The notes beneath the pieces are model-generated. The model saw only the letters and a program-made list of their open reading frames with translations, searched no databases and was not told the DNA's origin. Below are positions 1-9,859 of a DNA stretch of 64,000 bases, one piece after another; within the stretch, counting starts at the first letter, position 1, and each line of letters begins with the position of its first letter. The DNA is from Micrasema longulum (taxonomy: Eukaryota; Arthropoda; Insecta; Trichoptera; Brachycentridae), in NCBI GenBank assembly GCA_022494885.1, contig JAGVSM010000988.1:1-64000 (forward strand), given 5' to 3'. Both the position numbers and the translations under genes were made by a program.

Positions 1-625
1 CGTCTTATCTTCGCTGATCGGGTCCTTGAAGTGCATCCAAATGATCCAGATTTTCATCAAAAAATCATCTCCAGTGATGAGGCCCATTTTCACCTCGGAG
101 GCTACGTTAATAAGCGGAACTGTTGAGTTTGGGGCTCGGAAAATCCAAGAATGATTGTTGAAAAGCCTCTCCGTCCTCAATGTGTCACTGTTTGGTGCGG
201 TTTTTGGGCTGGCGGTGTGATTGGACCTTACTTATTCGAAAATGAGGCTGGTGCAACTATTACGGTGAATGATTGCGCTACCGAGCTATGATTAATGATT
301 TTTATGGCCGGAATTGGAAGATATCAATGTGGACAACGTTTATTTTCAACAAAACCCCACTACGTGCCACACAAGCAACGAAACCGTCGCAATTTTGCAA
401 GAAAAGTTTCCTGACCGTGTTATTTCTCGAAGAAGTGATCACAATTGGCCACCGAGATCTTGTGATTGTTAAATTCTTTAGACTTTTTTCTTTGGCCACG
501 TGAAAGATAGGATCTATGTCAATGCTCCACAATCGATTCAAGACCTTAAATATGTAATTCGTGAAGTTATTGAGGACATACAGCCGCAATGGACTGAGTA
601 TTGATGTAGACATTTTTAACTGCAC
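1..625 (+). pseudogene. Mariner/IS630-type transposase remnant, 5'-truncated by window
   Basis: Conceptual reading on the plus strand gives RLIFADRVLEVHPNDPDFHQ, then a SSDEAHFHLGGYVN block and a VTVWCGFWAGGVIGPYLFEN block. These are hallmarks of IS630/Tc1-mariner transposases, with D of SSDEAH as a catalytic acidic residue. An in-frame stop at about 122 and frameshifts near 275 and 440 break the protein. The later blocks (an NWPPRSCDLTPLDFFLWGHV-like region and IQDLKYVIREVIEDIQPQW) lie in other frames. The element starts before the window. It is a dead copy; any longer plus or minus ORF here is an artefact of the frameshifts. Confidence 0.85.
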
Positions 626-699
626 GTTGCATTTGTACAGAAAATTTCTTCATGGGGTCGATTATTTGGGATAGTTGCTGAATGTGCATCTCGAGTGGT

Positions 700-800
700 T
701 TATGCTATGTATATGTGCCACATGTAATGTATATGTTTGTGTATGTTTTATATGTGCGTTCGTGTGTGTGCGTGGATGCGTGTGTGTGCGTGGCTCAGAG
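700..800. repeat. GT/TG-rich low-complexity tract
   Basis: The tract is dominated by TGTATGT / GTGTGCGT runs with no coding signal. It lies between the mariner remnant and the GGACT-like gene. From 800 to 1050 I see only AT-rich DNA. Confidence 0.6.
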
Positions 801-1068
801 TGTACATTCAGTATTTTTATTTATTTTAATTTATTACCTCCATGGAAAACGCAAATGTTTTCAATTATTCTTTTCTCACTTGAATTTCTTATTTACAATT
901 TTTTTGTCACATTTAATGCTTATATCTTTTGCATAATTTATGGAAACTTAATTGGTCTTTTTATGTTAAAAAATTGTTTAATTTAATATTTATTATAAAT
1001 GACTGTATGTTTTCTGAATAAAATAAAATAAATAATGTGTCTTATTCATTTTGTAGGCAGGAGTCAAT

Positions 1069-1261
1069 ATGCATCGGGTATTTGTGTACGGGACGCTGAA
1101 AACTGGAGAGCCGAACCATTATTGGCTTCAAGACAAACAAAATGGCCACTCAGAGCTACTCGGGAAGGCGGTTACCACAGAGAAATATCCGTTGATAATT
1201 GGCACCAAATATAACATTCCATTTCTTCTCTACGCCCCTGGAATCGGATCCATAGTCAATG
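1069..1261 (+). CDS. GGACT: GGACT-like gene, coding exon 1
   Basis: Encodes residues 1-64 plus the first base of Gly65, from MHRVFVYGTLK to GIGSIVN. The donor is AATG|GTATTATA. The open frame running on to 1368 is intron read-through, because family homology stops at the donor and resumes with GEVYEV in exon 2. Confidence 0.9.
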
Positions 1262-4200
1262 GTATTATATCTAGAATTATTTACTATAGAAATGAATGGT
1301 GCCCACAGCCCCGAGATGTGGACGCCCTGAATGAGAATTACTCCAGTGAGATCTCAGTCTCCCAGTAGCTCAATCACAAATAACTATCTAAAAACTAAAT
1401 AACTAATAAGCGATGTGATAACAATTTCTCACCATGGTTGTTTATCGTATTCGCGATCACAATACAACATCCGTGTACACCTAATATTAAATGTCAAAAT
1501 ATTTACATTTCGCGACGTATAATCCTGCTGGGCAATCACATATTTGAATTTCACCAGTGTAAATATGGAAAATATTCAAAAACTGCTATTTTTATTTATT
1601 TATTTATTACGCTATTCATAACGGTTGGCAAGCCGACTGCCAAATGTCAAGGAAATCAGTCGCCATAATAATTGTAATTTAATAACTTTTTTGTATTAGA
1701 TACTCCTTATTATTTTGCAAATGCAATATATTATTTATTTATTATATACATACGGCCTAAGCCAATTACAACAACGATAATTATCTACAAGAGATAATTA
1801 TCTAAATGTTCAGACAGTTTTAAACACTACGTATTTATGTTTATAATTGATTTATGTACATCTATATTATTTATATTACAAAACGCACAATGAAAGAACA
1901 AAAACCTAACCTAACCTAACCTAGCTATACACTTGTGGAGCAGTTGATTCAATATTGGTTTGGGCGAATAAGACAATCCATTTTACTTCTACCCAGCTCC
2001 ACTATCCATTTTTTTATAGCCTTTTTGAACATTTTCTCGTTACTAATCGTTTTAATAGACGGTGGAAGTAGGTTATAGATTTTAATTGAATAATAATTTA
2101 ATTGATTAATAAATGTTGTTTTCAGGTGAAGTCTACGAAGTAAATCGCCCCATGTTAGATAGACTGGACGACTTGGAAGGCCACCCGGATTACTATGTAC
2201 GAGAATTAGACAAATTTATTTTGAAAAACAGGTAAAAATCATGTCTTTTATTCGCTACTGTTTACTAGGGATGGAATTACCGAGAAGGGTGTTGAAAGGA
2301 GGGTGGGTGCCGAGAACAGGATGAAAGGCGCACTATTTTTTTTCTTCAGTAGGCAAAATTATCAGTTTATATTTATTTACACTTATATGTTTATAAATTT
2401 ATATAAACCACTTTAATTATGAGTTACACTTCGACCGGTTTTTAAAAAACTTAAAATAATACTAAAAAATTTTTTTCTTCAGAAACGATGAAAAGTATCT
2501 TCGTTAAAATGATTCCATTGTATAAAGGATGCTTTCCCTCTACTTTCTATTCAGTTTTGGCCTAGAGTCCTCTTTTAAAAATATTTCCGCTATGATTCAT
2601 TTTATCTTCTTTCTCTATCTTTCTTTCATTTATCTGTCTCTTTCATACAATATATATATATATATATTTTTTTTATTTAAATCTTAAAGTAGGGCACACA
2701 TATCATACATATTGTTATGTGTGTTCTAATAATAACATTGCAAATATATTTAATTTATAAATTGTTTATCACATATGTCTTGACCATCATTTTAAATTTT
2801 GTTTTCGTTTTTTTAAAATTGTTTTTTTCTTCATAAATATTTTATTCCATTTCGTAATACTTTTTAATTACTTTAAATAAAATTGAATTTTGTGACTTTG
2901 CCTTTTTCCTAAATGGAAGTCTAATTTTGTTCTTTTCTCTAGTATTTTATAATATAAATAGCAACGCATGTAATTATAAGTTAGTTTAACTTCCTGACGA
3001 TGAGGTAGTAACCTCGAAACCGGTCAAAGTGTAACTCTAACTAAAATTAAAGTGGTTTATACAAATTTGTAAACATATAAGTGTAAAATGTCATACCACA
3101 AAGTGAAAAATGTTTTTGATAACAATAAAATATATTTATTTATTTGACAAATTGTAGTCTACATTATTTAATCGGCTGTTTAACCCATCACGTAACGCAG
3201 GCTATAAATATAAGTTAGAAGTTAATGAAAAGAAAGCAGATAGCTGCTTAACTGCCGATATGTACAGAAAAGTAGAGTTTACAGTGGAGTCCTGAACAGA
3301 CCCGTATGTATGGAAGCGAAGTATGGAATCAGAACAGCGATAGAAGTAGGTGGAGTTCTGTCGAAATGCAATCTCTGTGTGGTGTCAAAACGGAATGTCA
3401 AGTAGACAAAAGTGTGCATTTTCGACACCTTCCTCTGTTCGCGTTCAATCGAATTGTCAAATGAATTATTAAGTAATGTGTGGTAAAATAATTAATGAGA
3501 ATACATTATTGACTAAATTTGTTGCAACGGAGAGGGTAAACATTTTTGAAAAGGGAATATGGAAGTCTAGGCATTTGGAGGGCTTATGACCTGTCATTGG
3601 CTGGTTTAAGTGACCTCTTTACACACTTTGTAACATTCACCATTCTGCTTATGTTTGAACATCTATATTCTTTCAATTCTTCCTACTGTTACCATTCGTG
3701 TTTACAATACGGTCATGAGGATGAATGACAATATCCGACAAAAGCCCTCCATATAATTTGCCAAACTCTCAGTGAAAGGGGCAGTAAAAGTAGTAGAGTT
3801 AAATTCTATTAAAATTGCAATGTATGAAATTGAAAATAAATTTTTTTATTGACAAAAAAACATTGCATTTTTATATGAGTAAAACTGAAGGAAGACCCAC
3901 GGTCTTTCAAACGGTTTCGTGTATGTGGAGGAATGTACTTTTACTGTTAATGTTTGTGAAGTTCAAGAGGTGAAACCTTTATTGATGCGAGTGAAATTCT
4001 GACTGAACCGTGAAACCGACCTGCCAGCAGGTTTTTTTTTTCCTTTATAAAATATATATATATATATATGTTTTAAAATGTATTGATTTAGATCTAAATA
4101 ACTCCCTAGGAAGGAAATTCAGCCTGTCTACAAACATTTGGACACTATTGACTAATTTTCTGTAGAAATACTACTGTGCTACTTTTAGCCCCGGTTTTTG

Positions 4201-4433
4201 ATCCCGTAATGTCACTTTTCAACGCGGTTTAATGTTGTTGTTTTTTTTTCAGCGACGGAGCGGAGACACAGGTGGAATGTTGGGTGTACTTTCTAAAGCA
4301 GTTCTCTGCCGATGTTTTGGACAAGCGCCACTATGCAACATACAGTTCGTCCGGGGACCACGGACTCGAGTATATAGAAAGGTCTAAGCGCGATCCATCT
4401 TACACCGTCAATGATTTGAAAAATAACATTTAG
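1069..4433 (+). CDS. GGACT: Gamma-glutamylaminecyclotransferase-like protein (GGACT / Tina-1 family), three exons
   Basis: Coding exons are 1069-1261, 2126-2231 and 4253-4433. Junctions are phase 1 (G|GT gives Gly65) and phase 2 (AG|C gives Ser), all with GT-AG introns. The spliced product is 159 aa; human GGACT is about 153. It opens MHRVFVYGTLKTGEPNH, the substrate-binding YGTLK motif of the AIG2/GGCT-like fold. EYPLII/NIPFLL-type strands follow, then GEVYEV, then DDLEGHPDYYVR. The glutamate in LEGHP is residue 82, the position of the catalytic Glu82 of human GGACT. Family members release 5-oxoproline from gamma-glutamyl amines in the cytosol. The start ATG is the first in the frame and follows an acceptor-like TTTGTAG (1050-1056), so a non-coding 5' exon probably lies upstream. 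Both introns carry LINE and foldback insertions. No defect is seen. Confidence 0.92.
1725..2100 (-). mobile_element. LINE 3' end (Jockey/CR1-like) in GGACT intron 1
   Basis: On the minus strand the last coding part reads KIYNLLPPSIKTISNEKMFK and ends RSKMDCLIRPNQY-stop, a typical C-terminus after a non-LTR reverse transcriptase. The 3'UTR follows with a TTAGG run. It ends in TAATTGGCTTAGGCCGTATG and an AATAA-rich tail at about 1730. The same tail closes the longer LINE at 49765, so both belong to one family. It is 5' truncated, as usual for LINE insertions. Confidence 0.7.
1904..1923 (-). repeat. (TTAGG)4-like telomere-type motif
   Basis: Plus strand reads CCTAACCTAACCTAACCTAG, four tandem copies of the arthropod telomere unit in antisense. 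It sits inside the 3'UTR of the minus-strand LINE at 1725-2100. Confidence 0.75.
2126..2231 (+). CDS. GGACT: GGACT-like gene, coding exon 2
   Basis: Acceptor TTGTTTTCAG, donor AACAG|GTAAAAA. Encodes GEVYEVNRPMLDRLDDLEGH and on to FILKNR, including the predicted catalytic Glu82. Confidence 0.92.
2362..3095. mobile_element. Inverted-repeat retroelement remnant carrying a hammerhead motif (GGACT intron 2)
   Basis: About 80 bp at 2362-2445 (TTTACACTTATATGTTTATA through ACTTCGACCGGTTT) is the reverse complement of 3017-3095 (AAACCGGTC through ATATAAGTGTAAA). Between the arms is AT-rich non-coding DNA with a (TA)n run at 2650-2668. The right arm keeps a complete hammerhead-like core; the left arm keeps only the ACCGGTC side. 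The arrangement resembles the other inverted hammerhead pairs here (12010-12550, 16395-16965), which I associate with Penelope-like elements. Confidence 0.55.
2983..3036 (+). ncRNA. Hammerhead ribozyme-like motif, type I, nearly canonical
   Basis: Core CTGACGA (2994-3000), then stem II GAGGT-agta-ACCTC (3002-3015), then GAAA (3016-3019), then a palindromic ACCGGT stem III and the cleavage triplet GTC ending at 3025. Stem I can form between AGTT-ta-ACTT (2983-2992) and AAGT-gt-AACT (3027-3036), with a 2x2 internal loop. The pair next to the cleavage site is C-A, which may weaken activity. A very short palindromic stem III is typical of retroelement hammerheads that act as dimers. Confidence 0.7.
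3290..3400 (+). mobile_element. 'MYGSEAW' LINE fragment
   Basis: Plus-strand translation gives RMYGSEVWNQNSDRSRWSSV then EMQSLCGVKT. This is a degenerate version of the post-RT block MYGSEAWSWKKRDESRLNAV found intact at 46730. Too short to be more than a remnant. Confidence 0.6.
3518..4145 (+). repeat. FB1 foldback repeat, interrupted copy
   Basis: Starts with TTTGTTGCAACGGAGAGGGT and runs through the shared AAGTCTAGGCATT...TGTCATTGGCTGGTTTAAG core to about 3685. The matching 'GTGAAGTTC...ACCTTTAT' part resumes at 3945-4010. A CCTAGG-AAGGAAATTCAGCC end lies at 4100-4145. About 260 bp of unrelated DNA separates the two parts. A (TA)n run is at 4055-4069. Confidence 0.7.
4253..4433 (+). CDS. 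GGACT: GGACT-like gene, coding exon 3 with stop
   Basis: Acceptor is a T-run then CAG at 4242-4252. Encodes SDGAETQVECWVYFLKQFSA, then a YATYSSSGDHGLEYIERSKR block typical of the family C-terminus, ending in TAG at 4431-4433. Confidence 0.92.
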
Positions 4434-4484
4434 GTTACAACTTTGCTAAAAAAATATAGTATTTTGCATTGAGTTAACACCCAA

Positions 4485-4640
4485 TATACGTCTGAATGGT
4501 ACTGGTTACGTAGGACGAGGACGAAGACGACCGAGTAAGACGTGGCATGATCGGATAAACCAAAACCTCAACTCTGGTCATGTCAAAAGCGAACACAACC
4601 GAAGGGCATGTATGACGAGGAATGTGGAAGAAGCTAGGAT
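4485..4640 (+). mobile_element. 'MYGSEAW' LINE 3' coding fragment
   Basis: Translation gives GRGRRRPSKTWHDRINQNL then SGHVKSEHNRRACMTRNVEE, matching the intact tail at 46995-47110 (RGRPRKTWHDQVQQI, SGHVKSRNNRRACMRRCMNV). It lies just downstream of the GGACT-like stop codon. The sequence from 4645 to 4760 is not recognised. Confidence 0.65.
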
Positions 4641-4779
4641 CAGCCAGGCCAGCTAGCTCAGATAAATTTCTCTTTGTGGCCCCGAGAGTGTTCAATATCC
4701 TGGATGAACATAATAAGTTCTCCAAAATGAAAGCCAAGGATTTTGTCTAAGGGAAGAGACCATTGCAGGATACTGCTGC

Positions 4780-5640
4780 GAGACATTACATTTATTTATT
4801 TATTAGCGGACATTGTCCATTTATGCAATTTATAGGGTTTTAATATCACAATAAAAGAAAAGATAAAATCACTTTTAAAAAAGAAAAGAAGCATTGACAA
4901 ACAAGGGGCATTGACACAAGATCTGGACTATTTATTTAGTACTCGTTTAAATCGCCATAAACTTAAACCAAAAACGTCCAGATCTTGTCTTGAGTTAACA
5001 ATACGACAAAGAGGGGTCATTGGAGAATTAAGGCCATAGTTTGTTCTATGCTGATGGATGAACAGTACTTCATTGTTTCTCATCCTACGAGTCGGAATAT
5101 TGAATTTTGCTTGTCCCAGTAATGATGGAACATCGATTATACCATTTAGTTTGCCGAACATATACTCGTATATGGAGTCAATATTAGTTCTACGTTTTTG
5201 TAGACTAGAAATATTTAACATTGACTCTATTTCAGCATAAGAATAATTATCCTCTCTCTAGTCCGAGCATCCACGCTACTTTTCGAAGCGAGCGATGTTG
5301 GACTGATTCAATGTGATTTATGCGATTGACATAGAATGGAGACCAGAGCATTATTCTAGGAGGCATATTCTAGAAGAGGGCGAACAGTCGAGCAATAAAG
5401 AGTTTTGATTGTACGGACATTAGTAAAATCAGAGGATATTCTGTTGATGAAGCCGAGTAATTTCAGTGATTTATTTACTGTTTTATCTATATGCTCGTTG
5501 TATGTCAGTTTATCGTCTAAAACAACTCCTAAATCTCTGATGGACTTGACTACATCAATTTTAGAGTTTTCTATTAGGTATTCGAAGGAAATCGGTTGTT
5601 TTGTTCTATGAAATAAATCTATGCAATGTCTTGCAGCAAT
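4780..5640 (-). mobile_element. Jockey/CR1-like LINE, 3' part, minus strand
   Basis: Minus-strand reading in pieces gives ISFEYLIENSKIDVVKS, DLGVVLDDKLTYNEHI, NKSLKLLGFINRISSDFTNV, a RPLLEYASRI block, then MLNISSLQKRRTNIDSIYEY through SRQDLDVFGLSLWRFKRVLN and a stop. This is the C-terminal part of a non-LTR reverse transcriptase. The 3'UTR and AATAAA-rich tail lie at 4780-4900. Frameshifts occur near 5250 and 5385. The same family recurs at 30230-30700, 33270-33490, 34070-34240 and 43280-44535. Confidence 0.8.
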
Positions 5641-5689
5641 CTCAGCAAATTTATGTTAGTGTAATAACTTTTATTTGTACTAGATCGAG

Positions 5690-6493
5690 GAATATCCATC
5701 TCCCCCTTCAAAAAACTCTGCGACCTAGAGTATGCCGATGATGCGGTTATAATTGACAATTCAGTCGGGGGTCTTCAGGTCTCTGTAGATAAGCTAAATA
5801 GGTACTCCGCGTGCGTGGGTTTAAAAATCAATATTGCAAAAACCCATGTACTGTGTAACACTTCGTGCCTTGATGCTCGAAAATACTCTGACTGTCAAAC
5901 CAAACCATCGAAAGGGTCGGGAGTTTCTAATACCTGGGAGTATATGTTACAGAAAATGGCAGCTTTAAAAATGAACCGGGTGTGCGGTTAGGAGTAGCAG
6001 GCGCCACATTCAACAGTATGAAGGTTGTCTGGAGATCGGATATTTACTCAGTGAAAACCAAATGCCGCCTATATAACGCCTGCATAACACCTATTCTCCT
6101 CTACGGATGCAAATCGTGGTCCAAAATAGCAAAATTCTGAGTTTTGAGAATAGGTGTCTCTGAAGAATCTCGGATGTGCGGTGGTTTGACTTTGTGAGGA
6201 ATGAGGTAGTAAGAGAACGGGCGCAGCAAACTCCGGTGACAACTGTCGTCAAGCGGAGGTGATACGGTTGGCTAGGCCATATACTGCGGATGCCTCCTGA
6301 GAGCCTTAACCACGCTTGCCTACTTTACAAGGCGTCAGGTTCTCGACGTCCCGGACATCCGCTGCTGACAGTTCGCCGGCAGTCTATGTCGGAACTTCGG
6401 GACGAGAACCTGACTTGGGAGGACGCAAAGGAGTACGCGGCCGACAGAGATGCATGGAGGCTGTTTGTCGATACCATATGCTCCAGCTATTGA
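5690..6493 (+). mobile_element. RT fragment with YADDA box, second LINE family
   Basis: The plus strand reads RGISISPFKKLCDLEYADDA then VIIDNSVGGLQVSVDKLNRY. YADDA is the reverse-transcriptase catalytic box. SVKTKCRLYNACITPILLYG follows, then RRPGHPLLTVRRQSMSELRD and WRLFVDTICSSY before a stop at 6491. At least two frameshifts (near 5890 and 6140) and internal stops make it inactive. The C-terminal block differs from the 'MYGSEAW' family, so it is a separate lineage. Confidence 0.75.
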
Positions 6494-6589
6494 GCAGACA
6501 TGGAATGATGATATTGTATCTTTATATAAATAAATTAATGTAAGTCAGGATGGAGCCGAGAGAAAATGATGTAATATTAGTATTATTAC

Positions 6590-7095
6590 TATTAAATAAT
6601 GGAGTTCTGGTACCAACCCTAATGTATGGAAGCGAAGCATGGAGTTGGAAAAAAAGGGACGAAAGTAGACTGAATGCTGTTGAAATGCGATCCCTCAGGC
6701 GAATGTGCGGAAAAACAATGTATGATAGGTGCCCCAATGTCGAAATTAGAGCAGAATGCAAGGCTGAGTTAAGCATTATCGACAAAATTAAGAAAGGTCT
6801 TTTGCGATGGTTCGGTCATGTGGAGCAAATGAATGATGAAAGAACGGCTAAAAAGATTTATGATGCGAATGTGTCTGGTGTAGAAGTCGAGGAAGGCCGA
6901 GAAAGACATGGCATGACCAAGTACAACATATTCTTGAAAGTGGTCATGTAAAAAGTCGGAATAATCGACGTGCGTGCATGAGAAGATGTATGAATGTGAA
7001 GGAAGCAAAGGAAGTGTGCCAGGACAGAGTGGTGTGGCGTTCTATCCTCTCTGCCTACCCCTCTGGGGAAATGGCGTGATGGTTAGTTAGTAGTT
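6590..7095 (+). mobile_element. 'MYGSEAW' LINE 3' end, frameshifted copy
   Basis: Nearly identical to 46710-47210: GVLVPTLMYGSEAWSWKKRD then EMRSLRRMCGKTMYDRCPNV then KGLLRWFGHVEQMNDERTAK. After GTGTCTGGT near 6879 this copy lacks one T present in the other, so the frame is lost and the tail (RRACMRRCMNVKEAKEVCQD) continues in another frame. It ends GGCGTGATGG then TTAGTTAGT repeats, the family's 3' end. Confidence 0.8.
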
Positions 7096-7449
7096 AGTTA
7101 AAAATATTTTTTATTAGTAATAATACTAATATGTTTATTTTGCAGTTATGATGAATCAACAATAGAAGATCTGACCAACTTATGATGAAGAAGCCCATTT
7201 GTCAAGAATTAAGAGGGAGGCTTCAAATATCATTTCTTGTGTCTATACGACGCTTAATTAAATTCTATTTTTATTCCATAAATAATATGTACATTACAAA
7301 CTTAAGTTTAAGGCGTAGGCGTGTCAGGGCGCCGACAGCGTCTCGGGCGGGTACAGTGGATCAAGTGCGTAACAGTCCAAACAGTACAGTTGAATTTAGT
7401 TATGAAAAAAGCAGCCAGTCCACACTTTTGAAAAAATGAGATTTCGGTG

Positions 7450-8220
7450 CATAGAATCAAGAATAGTCCAGAAACCGCATACGCGCATCAAACAGACGGC
7501 GACTAAACTAGTCTTAAACGAGTAGTTTTACATTTTGACCCATTAGTTTCTTTGTAGATGTCGCTCAGTACGCAACTCCCGATTTGAATTCAACTATGTC
7601 GTGTTGTGCCGTTTTAAAGTGTAGAAATACTGCTGGGAACTTAAAGAAACAGGATGGGATCACATTTCATGTATAAGTAGCAAATGCATATGTAAGTAGC
7701 AAATGCGTTACTTAAAAATTTAATTATCTTTCCATCTGTCAAATTGTGAAAGAAAACAAAATTGACATTTTGTTAGTGTTGCCAGGGTAGTCAAATTTTT
7801 TACGCTACTTTGCTCATCTAGTGAGAAACCTAACGAAAATTAGACCTCTCGGATTAAACAACAGCGTGGTGGACATTTAAACCGACACCATCTTTAAAAC
7901 ATAATGGCATCAAATATTATTTAACATGACATAAAAATATCCGCTTAATGTAAAATAAAATTTATTTATTTTTCAAAATTCATTAATTAAAATATTCTTA
8001 TTAAATGACCCTTTACATACCTACTCTGTTGTGTCAATCAATGTTTCCGCATGCACAATATAATTATCTTACATTTGTGTTATGATTATATTTTTCGCGA
8101 TCTGGCAACATTACGCGGCGACTTCACGCATGCGCGCGGTGAAAGTAGGGTTTTTTTGGAAACAGCCCCATGTATTCAAATATGATTCTACGCTCTTTCT
8201 GGACTATTTTTAATTCTATA
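7450..8220 (+). mobile_element. P-element-like DNA transposon remnant with THAP exon, copy A
   Basis: Terminal inverted repeats are CATAGAATCAAGAATAGTCC on the left and GGACTATTTTTAATTCTATA on the right. The 8-bp sequence TTTCGGTG occurs on both flanks (7442-7449 and 8221-8228), a probable target duplication of P-superfamily size. A THAP-type exon lies near the left end (7596-7676). The rest is non-coding, so this is a non-autonomous or decayed copy. Related copies are at 36027-36763 (reverse) and 53752-54385. Confidence 0.65.
7596..7676 (+). pseudogene. THAP-domain N-terminal exon inside the P-like element
   Basis: A short open stretch encodes MSCCAVLKCRNTAGNLKKQD then GITFHV. The CxxC-like pair and the following 'FH' match the start of a THAP zinc finger, the DNA-binding domain at the N-terminus of P-element transposases. 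A stop follows at 7674. The same exon appears in reverse at 36530-36610 as MPCCVFFKFRNAARILKKQD. No downstream transposase exons are seen. Confidence 0.55.
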
Positions 8221-8299
8221 TTTCGGTGTTTATTTCATTTCAAATACAATAATAGATCACAAATTACAATAGATAGTAAAATAATATAACAAAATGTAA

Positions 8300-8525
8300 A
8301 AAGATAAATTAAAAGTTAGAAAGTGCTTTCCTAAGGGAAGGCCCACTGTCGTGAAATATGTCGACATCCGAGGCGATGTGTTTAAGTAGCAAGATCGCTC
8401 TACCGACCGGCATAACCATCGGCAGGTTGGTTCTGCATCGCAGTAGGTAAAACAATCGACGCTGTCTTTGTCGAAGATAGTTATCAGGTACGAACAGACC
8501 TACATCCATCAGAATGACCACCGAT
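8300..8525 (-). mobile_element. LINE C-terminal fragment
   Basis: The minus strand reads RRLFYLLRCRTNLPMVMPVG then LLLKHIASDVDIFHDSGPSL and SLRKALSNF before a stop. The 'DIFHDS' ending resembles the ends of Jockey/CR1-like LINE ORF2. A related block (TNLSMAMPVGRATAAL) occurs at 36868-36915. Confidence 0.5.
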
Positions 8526-8763
8526 CACCTGGAAAAAGTGAACACCCAAATGAACGTCCCTCCTCCATAATGACTGATAGCCTACCATCCCCAGTAAAAA
8601 GTCGGTTGGGAAGAGCCAAGGATAATATCCACATGTTATCACGTGCAGTAAAATTCTACGTTCTGCCAAAAACAGCCAGGCCACTTACAAAAAATAAAAA
8701 GCACTAATATTTCATTGGTAGTAATTGCCGTTTGGCAATAAGCCGCCAATGTGCTACTTAAAT

Positions 8764-9583
8764 TACAGTAAATCCTCGTTTTCCCATACATTCTCATTAA
8801 AATATTCCCCCAAATTTACGTTTTTCACAACCCCGGTTTTACGTCGAAATTTTTTCATAATTCATTCGATCCGTCAAAAGACGAGCCGCGCGCCGAAGCG
8901 TGAATGGAGAATAAAATCGAGGTAAATAAAAAAATGTGTAAATCATTGTCTCGAACTAAATTCAAAGTAGGTGCATTGTAATTGACTATTTTGTTTAAGT
9001 GTCTAGTTTTTACATTTCACTAAATAGTAACATGCAGTTGACGCATGTTTAGGAAGAATAAAGTCTTTACATCAATAAATTACGATGCAGAAACTTTTAA
9101 AAATTGACAGTAGAAATAATATTTGATGTTATAAACATAATGTGAAAAGGAGATAGTTTAAACAGCTGACATAAAAGTGTGAAACAGTTTTGCCGCGATG
9201 TAAATGACAGTTGAAATTTTGTGGTGCTATGCTAAAAAAAGTGATACCATATAAATAAAATTTCCAAATATTTAGGGAAAAAATCGTTGTACACATTTTA
9301 TGCAAATTCAAATGTTTATCTTCGTGTTTTTAAGGTTAAGTACCTAGATAAAATTATTTATACATGTATTATTTTTAATTAAATAAAAAGTAACACATTG
9401 TGGCATTGTTTAAAAAAATTCAAAATATTTTTAATTATATCATTTCTGCAGTATATTTAGTATAGTCTTGTAAAATAATTATATTTCAGTGAAATTTCAT
9501 TTTTTCCACACATTTATCATTTCCTCAGTTTAACACTTTTTTTGACGCTCTCTTGAAAAACGTAAAACAGAGGTTTTACTGTA
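8764..9583 (-). mobile_element. ACAGTRAAACC-ended DNA element, complete-looking copy
   Basis: Ends are TACAGTAAATCCTCGTTTT and AACAGAGGTTTTACTGTA, a terminal inverted repeat of about 19 bp, possibly with TA duplication. The interior is AT-rich without an ORF, length about 820 bp. The internal block GCCGCGATGT...ATGACAGTTG is shared in reverse with 47880-47910, 55620-55680 and 62440-62490, so this copy runs opposite to those. Confidence 0.65.
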
Positions 9584-9659
9584 TGTTCAAAAAGTCAAAT
9601 GAATAAAATATTGATTTAAAAAGTTTTCGAACTGCAATATTTCAACGTTCCTGGACTGG

Positions 9660-9775
9660 CACTTGAAGCGTAAGACTGATCGCCTCGCCTTCATGTAACA
9701 GATGATCGAACCACGCTGCATTTAGCTTACCAATGCAGTGTCCTATGCGCCACTGATTGCAGGAAGGACGATAAT
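9660..9775 (-). mobile_element. SINE-like repeat ('CCCTATGCGCCACTG' family)
   Basis: Contains GAAGCGTAAGACTGATCGCC, TTCATGTAACAGATGATCGA and GTGTCCTATGCGCCACTGAT. The same ordered blocks recur at 24085-24205, 27750-27870, 38835-38990 and 63560-63870 in either orientation. No protein signal is seen. From 9590 to 9660 nothing is recognised. Confidence 0.55.
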
Positions 9776-9859
9776 GTTTTTTATTCAGAAATTATATTAT
9801 ATTTTTAATGCTTATAAATCTATTTTACTCTAGTGGAAAGTGGCGATGTTTAATTTAGT

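Noticed and set aside
1262..1368. Single-exon version of the GGACT-like protein
   Set aside because: Sequence after 1261 loses family similarity, while exons 2 and 3 restore it in phase.
1904..1923. Chromosome end or telomere fusion
   Set aside because: Only four units, embedded in a LINE 3'UTR with unique gene sequence on both sides.
4474..4737. Minus-strand ORF of 87 codons downstream of GGACT
   Set aside because: Opposite strand of a LINE fragment whose plus-strand translation matches the RGRPRKTWHD tail.
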